Of a stretch of DNA of 64,000 nucleotides, positions 1 to 20,185 are shown one piece after another. A program made the translations under genes and the position numbers. The DNA is taken from positions 2,579,001 through 2,643,000 of the forward strand of contig BSDZ01000011.1 of assembly GCA_030268105.1 (NCBI GenBank). The letters are read 5' to 3'. Under the pieces are notes generated by a model. The model saw only the letters and a program-made list of their open reading frames with translations, did not search any database and was not told the DNA's origin. Within the stretch, counting starts at the first letter, position 1; every line of letters begins with the position of its first letter. This DNA comes from Volvox africanus. Taxonomy: Eukaryota > Chlorophyta > Chlorophyceae > Chlamydomonadales > Volvocaceae.

Positions 1-355
1 TGCCAGCTTGCCGTTTTGAGGTTCCTTCGAATTGGCCTCGACCAATTCAGTAGCGGCAGCCTGTTATAGCAGCGGAGGGTCGGCAAGAAACTGCGATGCT
101 TAATAAGCTGTGCAGCCTGAATTCGCTAAGTCCAAATTCCAAGGCGCTACAATTACCTCTCGCACAGCAACAAGGTTGCGCGCATGCTGACCATTCAGCA
201 CGCGTGGGCGGACCAAGCAACGAACTGGTAGCGCGCTCCCAAGATGACGGATCGGACCGCCAACCTTGCCGAGTCGTGACTGTACGCAAGGCAGCATTTT
301 AGATATTAGCGGCAGCGTGGCTGCTTCCACCCTAAATTCCTTGTCAGGGACTGTC

Positions 356-668
356 CTATACAAATTTCCTCAGGATTACAGGTCCAGAGACATATCTATG
401 CTGCAAAAGCAGCTTTAGACAGGCTGGTACACTTTGCATCGGTTCCAGACGGCCAGTTGAGCCCCAGCGACCTGTACGGCAGGTCACCCAGAAGATTTTT
501 ACAGAATGCAGCACAAATTTCATCGCAATAAACTGCAATTGCTAGCATCAGGTGGCTTGGGAGAGGATCCTCCAACTCCTGCATATTATACACGATTTCG
601 CTCCCTAACGCCAGTCGCGACCTTGAGGCCCTTTTTGCACCACAACTTGCTGCGGTTGGCATCCGCAT
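356..668. repeat. Dispersed repeat, copy A (diverged)
   Basis: About 300 bp that aligns, with gaps and many substitutions, to 2235-2520 in the same orientation. Shared landmarks are 'gacatatct', 'gcaaaagcagct', a 'gacctgtacggca'/'gacccgtacggca' block and 'ccctaacgccag' followed by 'cgcgaccttg'. Divergence looks like roughly 25-35% by eye, so this is an old repeat family rather than a recent duplication. No coding content or terminal structure was recognised. Confidence 0.6.
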
Positions 669-987
669 GCCTGGCTGACTAAAGGATACGCTGCTAAATA
701 TTTACTATTCGTAGATGCGGAAAGATCTTTGACCTGCGCACTTCTCCCAAGGGCTTGCATTTACCCAGCGCCTGTGGCGGTGTGCTCACTAATGCCCAGT
801 TTCCTCTTTAAATATGTGCAACTCTGTTAGCTCATTGTGCATTCTCCGACTGGTTGCCTTGGGTCCGATGTTTCTGTGCTAGCCGGCCTGTTTAGCAAAG
901 CTAGCGGCTGTGCGAATCCCATTTTACTTGCCCATACTATAGGTTCTCCCAGTGGCTGGGTCTTAGGGTTTTAGGACGTTCAGCAAC

Positions 988-1090
988 TGAAAATACATCC
1001 GGGAAGGGGCGGGAGAAGGGCATCTCGGACACGCTGATCCTTGTTGTGTCCGAGATGCCCTTCTCCCGCCCCTTGCCGGATGTATTTTCA
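988..1090. repeat. Near-perfect 45-bp inverted repeat (hairpin)
   Basis: The left arm 988-1032 and right arm 1046-1090 are reverse complements over 45 bp with one mismatch, separated by a 13-nt loop. The stem is GC-rich in the middle. It lies in a gene-poor region, not directly behind a gene. A transcript from either strand would fold into a long duplex, as in an miRNA precursor; a small foldback transposon relic is the alternative. The structure is visible; its role is unknown. Confidence 0.8.
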
Positions 1091-2234
1091 GCCTACCTTG
1101 CTGCCGGCAATACCCGCCCTATATCTTCTCATCTAAAAGGGAGCACACTTCGGCCTCAAGGCTCTTAAGCACAGCCCTCCAGTCCTCTCTATAAGTATCT
1201 AGTGGGACTTAACTTTTTGGAATAATTGATATTTCCGCCTTTGTGAATGTACGTAAAGATTACAAAGTGACGATCAGTCGTGGAGGGTAGTAAGATACAG
1301 GGTGGTAAGATACCGAAATTTGGAGTTCATGTCTCACATTTTGATGGAACATGTAGGGGTTAGGTTGCATTAGATCTATCGTGAATTGGGTTCGGGGCGA
1401 GAGCCCACGGTTGGCATTGGAGACCGTTGACTTAATCTGGATTCAAACGAGGTTTTACTACTGGCTAGCCAGATGGCCACTGTACATCACGCGGGGACGT
1501 CTTGCATTCGTCCATCAATTCCCAACTGCAGGTCGTCGAAGCTACAATCGTAAACGGCATTCGTGAAATATCCGAGCCCTGCTGCTAACATGTATCTGGC
1601 ACACGTTTATCGTGTGGGAAGCGTGCCTGACTAGAATTCGTAGGTGCGTGTCAGGCTTATAGCCTCCCTGGCGGTCTGCCAACTCAAGTCTGGGTTCATA
1701 CGCCTTACTAAACGTATCGCACGGCTGGAGGGTGCTGTGGAGTGTCTGCCCTTGCGAACAACTTGCTCGCGTTGGAGGTCCCATTGGACTCGAGGTCGAC
1801 ACGAATCTCAGAGGAGTTTTCTACCTGGCGTGCCATCTGCCACCAATGATTAGCGTGTGCGTGAGTACACCCCGATCGGTTCGCAATAACTGACGTTCCT
1901 GTTGATCTGTTGTTTCCCCCTGTACTCCTTGCCCCTGACTGGTGCATTCTGCTACAGTTGACATAACTGGGGTATCTGTGGTCTTTGGGCGTCTACATTT
2001 TTGTCAGTGTTGTTCACCTCCACCTGATCCGTTCGATCATGGGCGATATTTTATCATCATGTCGGCACGGCGATGTTGCACAACTGCCATATACTTTGCT
2101 TTCAACTGTTCCGACGCTGATGGGTCCACAATCTATGGCTATAAACGAGTATGGTACCATTGGAGGTAAGTGTAAATATGGGGCTGCATCCACACCAAAT
2201 CAAGGCAACTTACTATGGATGTCAAGGACAGTAT

Positions 2235-2520
2235 AAGACATTACAAGCCAAGTGACATATCTTCGCCGCAAAAGCAGCTCCGGACGGGCTGGTAAACTAG
2301 CCAACCGTTCCAGGTGGCTAGGTGCGCCACAGCGTCCCAACGACCCGTACGGCACGGCACCTGGAAGAGTGCTACAAATAATCACGCCATTACTCCACTT
2401 GCCTACCAGGGAAGATGCTTGACATCCCGCACATTATTATCATGCACGACTTCGCTTCCCTAACGCCAGGCGCGACCTTGGGGGCACCAATGCATCACCA
2501 CCCGCCGCGCTTAGCACCAA
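2235..2520. repeat. Dispersed repeat, copy B (diverged)
   Basis: Same-orientation partner of 356-668; see copy A for the shared blocks. The order of shared blocks is the same in both copies, which argues against chance similarity. Confidence 0.6.
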
Positions 2521-2550
2521 GTTACCTGCATTAGCGAAGGTCCTTACAAG

Positions 2551-4159
2551 TCAATGAAGCATCACATTATTTAGCGACCCTAAAACACCTGTTATTTGCG
2601 TACCTGTCGCCATGGATTGCATTTGTCCAGAGCTCGAGGCTACATGCTCAGTACTGCCCGAGCTGCTTCGCCCTTGGACCGGCGGCACTTCAGACATGCC
2701 CACACGGCCTTCTTCAACTGGCGGTTCCTGTTTTGTCAGGTTCTGCCCTCTTGCCGCCTCGGCCTCGCACGCTGTCGCTTCAGCCTGCCTTGATCCCGGT
2801 CCGGGTCTCTGCCTCTCTAGCTCCGCATTGCTTAGGAGGCCCTGGCGCCCCTCCCCGATCGCAGCACCAGAAGGCCCGGCGGCACTGGGCGACGGCTGCT
2901 CCGTCGCGGCAGCCCTTGCCAATATGCCCGGCTTTGAACCATTTGGATTTGCGTAAATGCGGGTCCATTCCGAGGCTCGGCTTTGGAAAACATGCGGCTG
3001 TGTCTTCAGCTCTTTTGCCTGCAACCCGTACGGTACTAAACGGTTGGACAAGCATCGTGGCCATAGCATCGTGGCCATGGCGCAACGTTCATAATTGAAG
3101 GTCCATACATCATGTTATGGACGCTCAAAGAATGCCCTCAAAGAAAGCCTTCATCCAGACAGATTCCACCAAAATAATCATGATATAGCCAATACGGGGA
3201 GTAGCAGTTGCTCTGCCTGTCACACTCGGTCAGTGGACTCACCGCCTCGGCATCCAGCGGGTCATCTGGGTTTGGCGCTGAGAGCAGGTTTTGGATGCTG
3301 ATTAAGACTGTCCGCAAGCTAAGAGATGGTGACCAGTTACCCTATCAGGGGGTGGAGCGAATGCTTGTGATGAATAACCCCTCGTACTTAAGCAGGCAAT
3401 GCGTCGTAGAATCATCTTTGTCGTTAAATGCCGATGGCAACTCATGTAAATGGTAACTTGAACATGTGATATTAAGATACAGACTGAACAACCAGGAACC
3501 CTTTGCAGTCATAAATTGCACACAACTCGCAAGACTTAACACGCAATCCTTGACCGCATCCTTGGGACTTGGGACCCATTTAAGGTCAGGAGTACTCATA
3601 GCTTGGTCATAACAGGCTAATAAGATGAACACCCGCACATGAATGAACATGGCAGCTATGTTCTAATGCTGGTTTGCAACATGCGCATATGCTTCCTCCG
3701 CTGCGGTCCACTACCTTAGGGGGCATGTTGAGAATACTAAGGCAGATGTTGCCGTCGTGTGAGACGTTCGGATGATACACCTGATGCAGGGGCGAAGATG
3801 AGACTTCTCCCCAACTCTTGCGACATAAACCGCCCTGTAGGTTCCCACCTTTGTCTTGAATTTAACATTCGGTGGTTCCATCGGATACCTGACGTCAACC
3901 AACAACTGTTAAGAACGGACTCAGGCTGGAGGCATCCGACATCCCCAGATAATTGGCCCGCTTACCGGTCAGGGAAAACAACCCGCAATTGGAATAGCCC
4001 GCCACTGTATGGTGTGTCATCAGGCCCAATTACTTGCGCCTCAACAAATGCCGAGTTGCTCTCATCGGGAAGCCAAGCCGATACACCAGCTGGCGGATCA
4101 TCTAATACATTCTTTAAATCCCGCGACATTCGGTGGATGCTTACCTTTGAGGGCGCCAT
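2551..4159 (-). CDS. Ubiquitin-conjugating enzyme E2, UBE2T/UBC37-like
   Basis: Five exons in transcript order: 4159-3966, 3888-3849, 3780-3715, 3341-3243, 3018-2551; reading phase closes over all four GT-AG introns, giving 288 aa. The E2 fold is complete: N-terminal helix, '[13 protein letters not shown]', the HPN motif (residues 81-83), the catalytic cysteine C91 in 'GNICLSIL' eight residues after HPN, '[18 protein letters not shown]', 'PNPDDPL', and a closing helix with 'EWTRIYA'. It would accept ubiquitin as a thioester from E1 and pass it on with an E3. The 'PNPDDPL' loop and the W-x-P-S segment fit the UBE2T (plant UBC37) group, which in animals serves Fanconi-type DNA repair; that role here is inference. 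After the E2 core comes a ~130-residue Ser/Pro/Gly/Glu-rich tail, much longer than the core family needs and probably disordered. Confidence 0.88.
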
Positions 4160-4751
4160 ACCCTATCATAACTGGGCCAAACTACCCCGTCAGAGCCTTG
4201 CCTGACAAAAACTTAACAGCCGATGCTTATGTGTTATCTACGCCATTTCCTTAAAGCAACCAGATAGCTAACATAACTGAAACAGCTGAAACATGGAACA
4301 GTACAAGAGTCGTACTCTTGCTATCCTTCCCAAACAATGCCAATGGAGAGCATGCACTGTATCAATTGAGGCACTCACTACACAAATATATAGTGAAAGG
4401 AACTGGCGGTGACTGTATGACATGCGCTACCGCTTTGCCTTCGTAGCCCCTCACGGACAGGGGAACGTTCTTGACTAGGTTATACTATGGAGCAACTTAG
4501 TTGATCACCTTTGTTTCTGGGCCGCGGAGGGTTAAGGAAATGGCTTACGCCTCAGGTGCGCATGGAATTGCACAACCCAAGTTTAGCAAGCTTGAGGCTA
4601 AACTTTACTTACTCCTCAATAACGGAGTTATCGATTATTTTCTTGAGGTTCTTCGAATGCTGGGCGGGACTTGCCAAATTGTGGGCACCGCGCCCCATAC
4701 TTGACCGTCATTTCTGCACCTCTGTTTTGCGCCGAGGTAATATGGCCAAAC
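4160..4751. other. Spacer between divergent genes
   Basis: The E2 gene (minus) and the kinase gene (plus) are transcribed away from each other from this ~590-bp interval, so both promoters should lie here. I see no TATA-like box that I would commit to, and no further gene. The exact 5' end of the kinase gene is uncertain, so part of this stretch may be its 5' UTR or a further exon. Confidence 0.5.
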
Positions 4752-12969
<8,218 letters not shown>

Positions 12970-15900
12970 GAATAAATGCTGCGGCAGGACGCTCCGTGCC
13001 GGGCGTACTGGCTGGGAAGGGGTCATTTTGTGTCATATCTTTCATACTGTAATGCGTTCGATTGTATGTCGTTGGGAGATCTAACTTGGCTTTTTGAAGG
13101 CATTTAGCGGGCATCTCTTTAGTTGGTTGTGGTGGTGTGAGATGGGACTTCCCATTAGGAAACATTGAAGTGCATCGAATGGGCGTGCCTCTGTCGAGCC
13201 TCCTTCTGGACCTTCCGGGCCGCCTTCGGTCGTGTATACGAGGGCGTGAAGTGGCGGTGGTTGTAAGGGCGGCGGTGGCGCGGCGGGGGTTGGGGAGGCG
13301 GAGGTGTTGGGCATGGGAAATCGCCGAGGTGCTGGTGCACACTTCCCAGCAACTGAGGAGGTGTACCAATTTAGGACCTCTCGCCGTGATCAAGGCTAGG
13401 TTAGACGTGGGCTGACTGGGTCAATGCATTGCCTTGGCTTCTTTTCTCTGTAAGGATCCCCTGTTCAAGCGCGCTGGGATGCGCATTGCGGATGCACAAT
13501 TCCAGGGCGCAGGGCCACGCGATGTGACGTGTTGTTTCATTGTTTGGGATGGAAGCGGCGACGGCGGTGATGTTGGCAGCTGTGATGTCAGTGGCGGCGA
13601 TGTTGGCAGTGAATCCTCTGTTGGGACTTCGGCTTTGTACACGGTCCCTTACATAGGTACCTCAACAGCAGCGGATAGAACTGCAGCGGATCTGGCCCGT
13701 TTTCTCCATTGGATCGGCTGACCTCGGAAACTGAGGAACGCAGGCCCTCCTCGCACCATCTGGGTAATCCATGAACAGGATTGAGTTACATATAACAAAA
13801 CTTTTGAGCGCTGTGACCAGTTTAAGAATGCATTGGTCCTGAAATGCTTGCGGCCGCCCACGGCTGCGGCGCGGTTGACCTATAGACTGCAGCTGCGGCT
13901 GTACGTGTTTTTACGTTAAGTACGCCCCGCTATTTAGATTTGCGTCGTGCATTCCTATTCTATCTCCTGAAAGGGGGTTTTCGAGTACAAATGCCCGCTT
14001 AGGTGAACGTGGCCTTGGTTGAACCTGGTACGGTCGGCATTTGGATTCATGTGTGCCCGAACGCGTGTTTGTCACTTTCATGGGCAAGGATCACGGCCCC
14101 GACCGACGGACGTGCGGACGAAAGATGAGACCAACCTGATCCGGTTCTGGAGAGGCGTACAGAAGGGCATGGAACCTACGGTACACGAACGTCACTATCA
14201 GTGACTTGACTTTCAGATGTGTGACCTGGTTGGCTATGTGAGTGAAGCTGGGCTTGATTTGGATTTATGCATTCTCGTGCTTCTAGTACGGCTAGTACGG
14301 CTCGCCGCATGCGGCCTGACGCCTTTCCGGGCTGCTTGGACCTGGGAAAAGGCACTTCACCCTAAGCATGACACCACTTCCTTCATATGCTGGATCAGCA
14401 GTGCACGAGGCTCCGCCGTGTTGAAGGACACGGTGGCGGATGGCCCGCTGGAAATGTGCCGTGCAGTGCACACTCTGGGTTAGAGTTACAAGGACATTCA
14501 CTCGTACGCATGGCATGGAGAAATTTTGTGTTTAAGATTTCTGTCCAGTTATGTATGTTATGTCCTTTAACACGCGCGCTATGAAACTACGGGACTTCCA
14601 GCCTGCTCCCGAAAACGCCGGAAAGACAGCACGGCTCGTCTCATGCACTAATATGTTTGACCTCCGATGTAATATGTGCATGATGCATCTGCCCGCCTGA
14701 CGGCTCTGAGCTCAAGGAGGTGGGAGCCGTGCTCCACCCTGTGCAGTGGTGAGATGGTATCTTAGCATGCAATCGTGTGCAGCTCCTGGAAAAGTGCGCG
14801 GAGTTGAGCAATGACATTTTGGACGCCTGCGCGTACTCTGGCTTTCGCTGTCTGGAATGAAGCGGGCTCCTGCCGCATGCAGATGTGTGTTGCTGCGAGT
14901 AAGGTTGCCCTGACAGGCCACTGGGTTCGGTTGTCAGCTGATGGGCGCTGTAAGCGACGTTGGCCTGCTTTCTGGGTACATTAAACGGACGTATGGACGG
15001 TCGGTCATTGTGAAGTAAAGTGTACTTGGCCGCTGTGCACTGCCGCTCATGCTCATGCCATGAAAGATCGTGACCCTGGACCACCCCAGTATGAGTAACT
15101 GACCGTGGGGTTCGACCCTGAAGCACGGGGGCACGCCAGCCGCTTCCTGGGAACTTGGCCATCCAGTAGCCGCTGCGCGCGTGGCCGTTCCGTTTTGTCC
15201 ATGTAACTGGAGGACAGAGAAAAGAGTATACGTTTTTTGGGTCTTGGCGAGTCTCTGAAGCTCCTTAGGTTTGCCTCCACAGGTTGTGTGGTCTTACATG
15301 CTTCCAAGTATAAAAGCTCACTTCCTCCAGGCAATTGATGAGACAGCGACAGAACGGGAAACCAACCATGCGTCATGTGATTGAGGAGCCCCCTGCCAGG
15401 GCACCGTCCTTTGACTCCAGTTTTCCCCCTGGAAGTAAATATTCAACGCAAACACACAGCACAGAAGTGCACCACCTTGCCATCGCCATCGCCTTGTTAC
15501 ACTCAAAGACCCGCTTCTGGCTGCTTCAGGAATCATCTATCATCGAGAACAAGACAGGCTGTCGAGATGTTACCAACAAATCAGACGAAGTAAATGCAAA
15601 TTGCAGCACCTTCGCGCTGCCTCTAAAACCCTTCCACTGGCTCGTATAGATGCAGGCATTTGCCTATTGTGAAACTTGTCTCTGCGCGGGCTCCACTCCT
15701 GCTTGGAAGGAACTGTATCCAAAATGCATGCAGGATATGGACACACCGCTATACGGAGGCCCCAGCAGGCCACCGGCGGCTGCCAGATGAGGCGTGGCCG
15801 CCTTGTTCAATGGCATGAAGGAGGTGCCCCCCAGTGATGGTGTCGGTCTGAGGCTCCAACAATCGCACCTGGCTATGGTCCTATCCCCAGCTTTGTGCAA

Positions 15901-16295
15901 ACCGGGGTCGTGTGCATAGGCCTGCTGTGTCAGTGGCACTCAGCGTATCTGTGCAACATTCCCCCGATCGCCAGATTTCTCCAGGACTGCTTGACCCGGC
16001 GGAGATCAGGCGGAGGCAGCTCAACAACCCAACTGGCGCGGGTGCTCATTAGCTGATTAGCTGTTGCTTTGACGAAGACCCGTTCACGGTCAAACCTCTT
16101 GTAGAGTGTATGCTCTACTCACATGATCCGGACGGGACGTTCGGACGTTGTTGCAGAGACTGGTTGAATGCCGCCCAATCAGTGACTGCTCCGCCCAAGA
16201 ACCGGGTATGAACCTTTTCTGCGCATTCAACTTTGGCGGATGAGATGAAGCCGGTTGAAGCGAGGCATGGGCGCGTGCCTGTTCAGCGGTGGCCT
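12970..16295. other. Intergenic stretch, no gene recognised
   Basis: Between the 3' ends of the kinase (plus) and the FAP174-like gene (minus). The first part is kinase 3' UTR up to a TGTAA at 13048. Beyond that there are several open frames up to 173 codons (for example 14641-15162 minus), but none shows motifs, coherent splice sites or biased codon use. A short perfect palindrome 'gtagag...ctctac' sits near 16101-16118. I cannot exclude an extra 3' exon of the FAP174-like gene in the right part. Confidence 0.5.
13048..13052 (+). promoter_or_regulatory. TGTAA polyadenylation motif of the kinase gene
   Basis: TGTAA, the usual poly(A) signal of volvocine algae, occurs 79 nt after the kinase stop codon. 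A five-base motif alone is weak; its position is what supports it. Confidence 0.5.
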
Positions 16296-16861
16296 CTATT
16301 GCTGGCCGTTGAGGCTTCTGGAGTTCCCGGACAACTTCGCCTTGAGGCTACCTTGCTGCTGGATACTCGATGCCCCTCCATGGCCACCTTTGGAGGTGAC
16401 CTCAACCGCTATGAACTCCAGAGGGTCTTCCGGTAGCCTTTCACATTCGTATAACTTTTCAATAGCGCCGTTCAACTTTTCCATGACCTGCAGGAGGGCA
16501 AGGCAAGGCAGGCATGCTAAAAGGTTGGAGGGATTTCGGTTGGCTGTGGTGTGCTGTACGCAAGCATGTTGCATCTTACGGCCGAACAAAGATCAGTGTG
16601 CGCCCCATAGGTGTCTGAACACCCAACATGTGTTTTGTACGTGTACAAGCACGGCCTTCCAATTTCGTCGCAGTGGGATGCCGTGTGGGAATGGCTGGCA
16701 AAGAAAGCTACGCCGTGCCTAAGACCTTGCCCATCATGCTCACGACAAAATACCTGGTGTCTCGCTAAATACTCTTTGAATAGACGCTTCCGCTCGAGGG
16801 CCCGTTTATACGCTTCGTCAAACTGCTGTTTCGAAAATTCTTGCAGGTTTGCGTCCGCCAT
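16296..16861 (-). CDS. MYCBP/AMY-1 family protein, FAP174-like
   Basis: Two exons: 16861-16754 and 16487-16296, joined in phase 0 by a GT-AG intron, give 99 aa, the usual length of the family (about 90-105). Exon 1 is a charged helix ending 'RKRLFKEYLARHQ'; exon 2 begins 'VMEKLNGAIEKLYE' and continues 'LPEDPLEFIAVE'. The pattern (basic F-x-x-Y-L, then V-x-x-x-L-x-x-x-L-x-x-LYE, then a proline-containing loop and D-x-L-x-F-I) matches MYCBP-1. In Chlamydomonas the member FAP174 is an axonemal protein of the central apparatus that docks A-kinase anchoring proteins; the same role here is inferred from family. The C-terminal ~35 residues are Gly/Ser/Lys-rich instead of the usual leucine-rich helix, so the true last exon may lie further downstream. 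The core call is firm, the C-terminus is not. Confidence 0.75.
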
Positions 16862-19387
16862 TCGATTGGCTGCGCCTTGTAGTTCCTTGTAGTTCCTACT
16901 CGATATTATAATAAAGCGTTTCTATATCTTGTCACCGGCTCGCCTTCGATTCGGTCTACCTGGTGAGGTGAAGCGATATGGCAAACGACCGGAACAGCCA
17001 GCTAATGTTAATATAGTACATAAAACAAGCCTTGTATTGCTTACACAAGCCAGTGCCACTATGTGAATAAGTCAATTTCCTTAGAAGGATGCGGCAAGCT
17101 GGCAACTCTTGATTACACAGACCTCTGTATCTAAGGAGCTAAAGACAGGAGGATCCGGCACTGATGAGCTTTTAATATTATCATGCCTGTGCAGCGGAGG
17201 CCGACGCTTCGGATGGTCGTTAGTTGTTGTTCCGTACGTCATTCCATGGGTTCGCCTGTGGTTTACTTGAGGGGCTGGATCGCAGAAACGTTCCATGCTG
17301 TAAATATACAGGAACTCGGTCCATTAGTTTTACGATAATTTCGTGTTTAACGCTTGTTTGCAGCTTTCTCGGTTTGCTTCAGGGCACGAATGCCTCGCCT
17401 GTCCCGGGAACGCGTGGCCCAGGGAACTATATGCAAGCGATTGACTACGGCGAGATCAGGATACCATTATTTTTTTATTGGGATAGAGCAATTGTGCCAA
17501 AAGTAGCTGAACACAGGGAACCCATGTTTAGCTGCGACATCATCTACATCATCAACTTATAGCAAGCTTATTCCGATCAAGATCATAATTATGTTATCAT
17601 CGCTTAGGTGTCTTTGACCGAGGGCGCGCACAGAAGTAGGCTTACCACTGGATACGGGTCATGCTTACAGCAGTATTTATCGTTTCTAGGACAAGGTAAC
17701 TATAAAAATTACTGCAAACATCACGACAAACATTAAGCCGATCACATTATGACTTGGGACGCACGGGATTAAATCTCTCGACTGTTTCGAGAGTGGATGT
17801 GCCTCCATGTTGTTAGACGGTGATGAGGGCCCGGGTTATAGTGGCTTGCGAGCCAATCAGGAGTGGAGTTGAGTCCGCCGTTGATCCCGCAGATTCGACA
17901 AGATGCTGGTTATGGGTGCTGAACCCGGGAAAATCAATGAGTTCGGAGAAGTCAACATGGGTGAACGGATAAGGTTGCGCCGAAGGACAGGGAACGAAGG
18001 CAGGTAGAAAGTGCCATGTACTGGCCACGGGTGAAGCAAGGAAACCCTATCGCACACACGTATAGTGCGTGGTCAGTGCCAAAAGTCTAGTCATCGTCGC
18101 CCCGCTTTAGGACAGTGAAGAACTATCAAAAATTCATAGGTCAAATTATATCACATATATCAGTTCTAACATGCTGCTGGGCGGGGCCCGGCACTGGTGT
18201 GAGTGCTGCCTGACGTGCCGGTCTGCCAGTGCCGGATACGGTGTAGAGCCACCTTCGCGACTTGCTTCTCTAGGTGTTCTGATGCGACAGAACTTCACAT
18301 GGACATCATGTACTGCATGTCAACAGCATGCTGTGGCCGAAGTCCCACAACCCACGCCATAAGCCGAAGTAAGCAGCCAGGCTGAAGATAGTTTTCCCCC
18401 CTCTTTTCATCATTGAGCCTCCTGGTCGGCAGAGGGGAACAGATGTCACGAGGTCATTGCTTGGCGTCTTAGGGTAGACCCTCTCCATTTGGGTAGGTTT
18501 GGAGCCATACTTAAGTTTTTTCTTTCACGGCAGCAGTGGGTATTTTTGACTTGTGACGACCCTCTTATCGGTTGTCCCCAGTGCTTCTTTCGTGCGCTCG
18601 CTGACTCTTTCGTGCTCGTAGGGTTACTTGCTAGCGCCAGCTGGCGTATCGCAGTGGTTTTCGGTCGCACTGCTCTCCTGCAGTGTAAGGTACTTTAACA
18701 TTTTCCTTCTCCCTGCCTTGGGCAGCCCACGCCGTAGGTTATCTTTACCAGTCGTTAGCGAAGGGCAGCGCTGAAGTAACAAACCTTAACGTTCATGGTG
18801 ACTCATAGGACGGTTCCTTTAAGGTCTTCCTGGCAATCGTATAGTCCATTACATACTTTCGATGAACTACTATTTTTGTGACATAAGGAGCCGGTTCCAG
18901 GCGCTCAAACATGAGCGCTCAGGGAACGCTGGGGCAATTTCCCATACATTAAGACTACCTATCTACTCACAGATAATACAATCACCGATGTATAAGACTC
19001 GTGTTGTGCCTGAGCTTAGTGGCGAAGCTCGGCCGCTAAATCACGTTGAAAAGAGATTTGCTAAGTTGAGCTACATATCAAATCAAGCGACTCAGGTATA
19101 TTGATAAGCACCCATCACAATCAACAGCATAAACTTGAGAAGTGCATGAACCCATGTAATTTGGCAGAACAATGTCAGCCAGAGACGAAGAGGCCTTATG
19201 CAATACTATCAAGTTTGCCCTATAGGATGTATGCAACAGCTGAATGTTATCACTTTATTCTCGACCTTGAACTTATTGTAACCAATAATACTATGCTGGC
19301 CCGGGGGAATGCAGGTAAACTACACGTCAAAAACGGATGACATGTTTCACTTGCTGCCTTGCACCAAAAATAACAAGCTGTAATGAT
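16862..19387. other. Intergenic stretch, no gene recognised
   Basis: Divergent promoters of the FAP174-like gene (minus) and the one-helix protein gene (plus) must lie in this 2.5-kb interval. Base composition is more AT-rich than the exons. A frame near 17360-17560 reads smoothly for about 60 codons but has no motif or clear exon borders. Nothing else is supportable. Confidence 0.5.
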
Positions 19388-20185
19388 ATGGCGCGCAGGG
19401 TGTTATGTGTCATCGCGAGTGTCCCGAAAGGTTCGGACTTGCGGAGGGACTTGCCCGTACGATGTTTCCAAAATTCACGCGTGTTATTGTCACTGTCCTT
19501 ATGGTTCCAGGGCGTTCTTGTTCAAGCAGCTGCTGACAATCAGCTGTTAAAAAGGCCTGATCTGAAGCGGCCCGAGTCTGAGCCCAAAAGGCTCTTCAGC
19601 GATGCTGCTTCTTTGGGGGCGCCGAATGACCCAGTGTGAGTGCATAAGGAGGCTCACGTCAGCCTAGCGATGAGAATTAACTTTTAACAGCTTCTTTCAG
19701 CTTTGACGTATTGGCTAACACCATAACCTATACAGGCGCATCACCGTTGAATACCAACGCCAACGTGCGAAGGAGGTTCGTCAGTATTTTTTGGACCAGC
19801 GAGTGGAGGAAATTCGCGAACGATCCAAGTAAGGTTGTCATCGTCAGTTCTGTTGGTATTGCTGACTCACGCCCCCACCTTCTCCGGAATCCCCTTGAGA
19901 TTCGCAGGGCATTCGGCTGGACCCCGAAGAATGAGATCAGTAACGGACGATGGGTAATGTTTGGACTGCTTGTTGGCATGCTGACTGGTGGGTACTTTAA
20001 GGACGTAAGCTTGTCTTTCCCCATTTCCCCGGTTGTATTTCCCCATTTCCGTGTGATTTGCAAGGCGTTGTTTCACTGTCGCGGTAATCGATGTTTTTGC
20101 TTGCGCAGAGTACGCCACTGGCGTGGATTTCATTGACCAGCTCAAGTTGTTCGTCTCGTATCTGGGCATCCTTGACATCGATTGA
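19388..20185 (+). CDS. One-helix light-harvesting-like protein (OHP/HLIP type), plastid
   Basis: Three exons, 19388-19635, 19701-19987 and 20109-20185, close in phase to 203 aa. The C-terminal part carries one chlorophyll-binding helix: 'NEISNGRWVMFGLLVGMLTEYATG' in two pieces split by the last intron (the E of 'TEYATG' spans the junction), the E-x-x-N-G-R-x-x-M-x-G signature of LHC relatives. It ends 'DFIDQLKLFVSYLGILDID', the short stromal tail typical of OHP/HLIP proteins. The N-terminal 60 residues are Arg/Ser/Val-rich and poor in acids, consistent with a plastid transit peptide, followed by a Lys/Arg/Pro-rich linker. One-helix proteins bind chlorophyll and carotenoid in the thylakoid and help build photosystem II. 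The assignment to OHP2 rather than OHP1 is open. The stretch between residues ~110 and 150 may contain an additional intron. An in-frame upstream ATG exists at 19337. TGTAA lies at 20440. Confidence 0.78.

Larger units (their letters stand above)
1..2550. other. Gene-poor stretch with repeats
   Basis: No open frame here has codon use, splice sites or motifs that I can defend as a gene; the frames are short and overlap on both strands. The stretch holds a diverged repeat pair (356-668 and 2235-2520) and a strong hairpin (988-1090), listed separately. The right end abuts the 3' end of the minus-strand E2 gene. Confidence 0.6.

Noticed and set aside
3345..3650. Minus-strand frame of 101 codons with a W-x-P-S string, first taken as an E2 exon
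   Set aside because: The true exon with '[18 protein letters not shown]' was found at 3243-3341 in the right phase, so the longer frame is an intron read-through.
14641..15162. 173-codon minus-strand frame
   Set aside because: His/Ser/Arg-rich random texture, no motif, no splice sites, and equally long frames occur in the overlapping strand.
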